This document shows positions 63,289-64,000 of a stretch of DNA of 64,000 nucleotides, piece by piece (position 1 is the first letter of the stretch; every line of letters begins with the position of its first letter). The notes beneath the pieces were generated by a model. The model had not been told where the DNA came from. It saw only the letters and a list, made by a program, of their open reading frames with translations, and searched no databases. The position numbers and the translations under genes were made by a program. Where the stretch lies: positions 338,641 through 402,640 of the forward strand of contig NZ_PDOG01000004.1 in assembly GCF_003202205.1 (NCBI RefSeq), given 5' to 3'. The stretch comes from Halomonas sp. LBP4 (GTDB taxonomy: Bacteria > Pseudomonadota > Gammaproteobacteria > Pseudomonadales > Halomonadaceae).

Positions 63289-63315
63289 TGCCCCGCGGCG
63301 TCTCGCCGCGGGGCA
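63289..63315. terminator. Bidirectional hairpin between permease and copper-chaperone genes
   Basis: A 12-base perfect stem (TGCCCCGCGGCG / CGCCGCGGGGCA) with a three-base loop lies between two convergent stops. No strong T-run is present. Confidence 0.6.
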
Positions 63316-63323
63316 GATCCGCC

Positions 63324-63803
63324 TCAATGATGGTGATCCGCGGCGTCCTCGCTGCCCTCCCCGGCGCTCTGTACCCAGACCTCCACCTCGATCTCGCCGC
63401 GCTCGGCGAACTCCAGGGTCAGGGGGAAGCGATCGCCGTCGTTGAGGGGGGCGACGAGGTCAAACAACATCAGGTGGTAGCCACCGCCGGGACGCATGGT
63501 CTGGAGGGTGCCGGCGGGGATATCGATCCGTTCGACCCGGCGCATCTGCATCACGCCGTCGTCCATGGCCATGTCGTGCAGTTCGACCGTCTCGCTCGCC
63601 GGGCTGCGGGCCCCCACCAGCACGGCGGGCTCGCTGCCGTCGACGCGGATGTCCACGTAGGCCGCGGCGTGGGGCACGCTGGGCGGGGCCGGGGTGGCGA
63701 AGGGATGGCTGACCCGCACATCGTCCAGCGGGTAGTCGTGGGCCAGGGCGGTGGCGGAGAACACCAGGCCGGCGGCGAACATCAGGGAAGCACGAAGCGG
63801 CAT
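63324..63803 (-). CDS. Periplasmic copper chaperone PCu(A)C
   Basis: A 159-residue secreted protein (signal ASLMFAAGLVFSATALAHD) of the PCu(A)C family that loads Cu(I) into cytochrome oxidase CuA/CuB. Copper ligands are in ELHDMAMDDGVMQM and GGGYHLMLFDL (H-x-M pattern). A His-rich tail (DAADHHH) may bind extra metal. The ATG at 63803 follows AAGGAA; an upstream in-frame ATG at 63857 would bury the signal peptide. The next minus-strand gene upstream is only partly in the window. Confidence 0.9.
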   Translation of the reverse strand: MPLRASLMFAAGLVFSATALAHDYPLDDVRVSHPFATPAPPSVPHAAAYVDIRVDGSEPAVLVGARSPASETVELHDMAMDDGVMQMRRVERIDIPAGTLQTMRPGGGYHLMLFDLVAPLNDGDRFPLTLEFAERGEIEVEVWVQSAGEGSEDAADHHH

Positions 63804-63894
63804 GTAGCGGTTTCCTTGTCGGCTGCATGAGGGAAAGAAGGGGTAAGGGGCGAACATCGTCGCCTACAGCATAGCAGCCGCCCCCCTGGCCCGG

Positions 63895-64000
63895 TCAGCG
63901 CGGGGCGGGGACCGACTCCAGGCCGCGGTAGTGCCGCTCCCACATCAGCACCGCGCCGGCCACGGCGCCGGGCAGCAGGAAGAGGTTGGCCAGCGGGATC
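63895..64000 (-). CDS. C-terminus of an unidentified membrane protein, runs off the right edge
   Basis: The last 34 residues of a minus-strand gene: IPLANLFLLPGAVAGAVLMW then ERHYRGLESVPAPR and a stop at 63895-63897. The first part is a transmembrane helix. It lies 92 bases upstream of the PCu(A)C start and in the same direction, so it may share its transcript. No family can be named from this piece. Confidence 0.55.
   Translation of the reverse strand, partial: IPLANLFLLPGAVAGAVLMWERHYRGLESVPAPR

Overview
The window looks like a chromosomal segment of a high-GC gammaproteobacterium, most probably a member of the Halomonadaceae. This rests on strongly GC-biased codon use, housekeeping blocks in gammaproteobacterial order (trmL-rep, pyrE/crc, rph/yicC, gmk-rpoZ-spoT-ridA, oxyR-recG, ubiC-ubiA-phoB-phoR), a Crc-like pseudo-nuclease and abundant TRAP and sugar-acid catabolic genes. 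The genus is an inference; no rRNA or other decisive marker is present.

Layout. 1-735: 5' part of a creatinase gene and a small unknown gene upstream of it. 915-6133: a decayed inverted fragment of a TPR gene, the intact secreted TPR protein, a membrane protein related to spermidine synthases, and an exported protein-isoaspartate methyltransferase. 6369-22483: an accessory block of sugar-acid catabolism with IS66-type transposase remnants at both ends. It encodes an HpaI-type aldolase, a XylX-like dehydratase, two SDRs, PdxA2 plus a DUF1537 four-carbon-acid kinase, a DctPQM TRAP transporter, an Ldh2-family oxidoreductase, a GntR regulator, and a four-gene operon (SDR, FAH hydrolase, Zn-dehydrogenase, UxaA-type dehydratase). 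A patch of gene debris (HAD, Gfo/Idh/MocA and ketoglutarate-semialdehyde dehydrogenase pieces) lies at its right end. 22620-30743: tRNA-Arg(CCG), a diheme cytochrome, rep, trmL, a YfaZ-like porin, pyrE, crc, rph and yicC.

30750-36885 is the most distinctive regulatory unit. A histidine kinase with a periplasmic amino-acid-binding domain and an NtrC-type sigma-54 activator are followed by a consensus -24/-12 promoter preceded by repeated ATAACC/GGTTAT half-sites. A sodium:alanine/glycine-type symporter and a glutaminase come next. It reads as a self-contained system that senses, imports and deamidates glutamine or a related amino acid. 37045-51972 is core genome (gmk, rpoZ, spoT, ridA, thpR, pagL-like, oxyR, recG, hupB, rubredoxin-reductase-like gene, ubiCA, phoBR with a Pho box).

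51975-55037 is a small mercury-resistance insertion (merR, mer promoter, merT, merF, merA, no merP) between an ISL3-like transposase remnant and a truncated omega-amino-acid:pyruvate transaminase. 55280-63266 is a reductive pyrimidine-catabolism locus: a RutR-like regulator, then preA, preT, hydA and an N-carbamoyl-beta-alanine amidohydrolase on the minus strand, and a divergent NCS1 permease. The truncated transaminase would have been the enzyme that consumes its beta-alanine product. The window ends with a PCu(A)C copper chaperone and the tail of an unidentified membrane protein.

Intergenic DNA carries a hairpin repeat (two copies, with one compensatory base-pair difference), a second short dispersed motif, and a tandem repeat between gmk and rpoZ.
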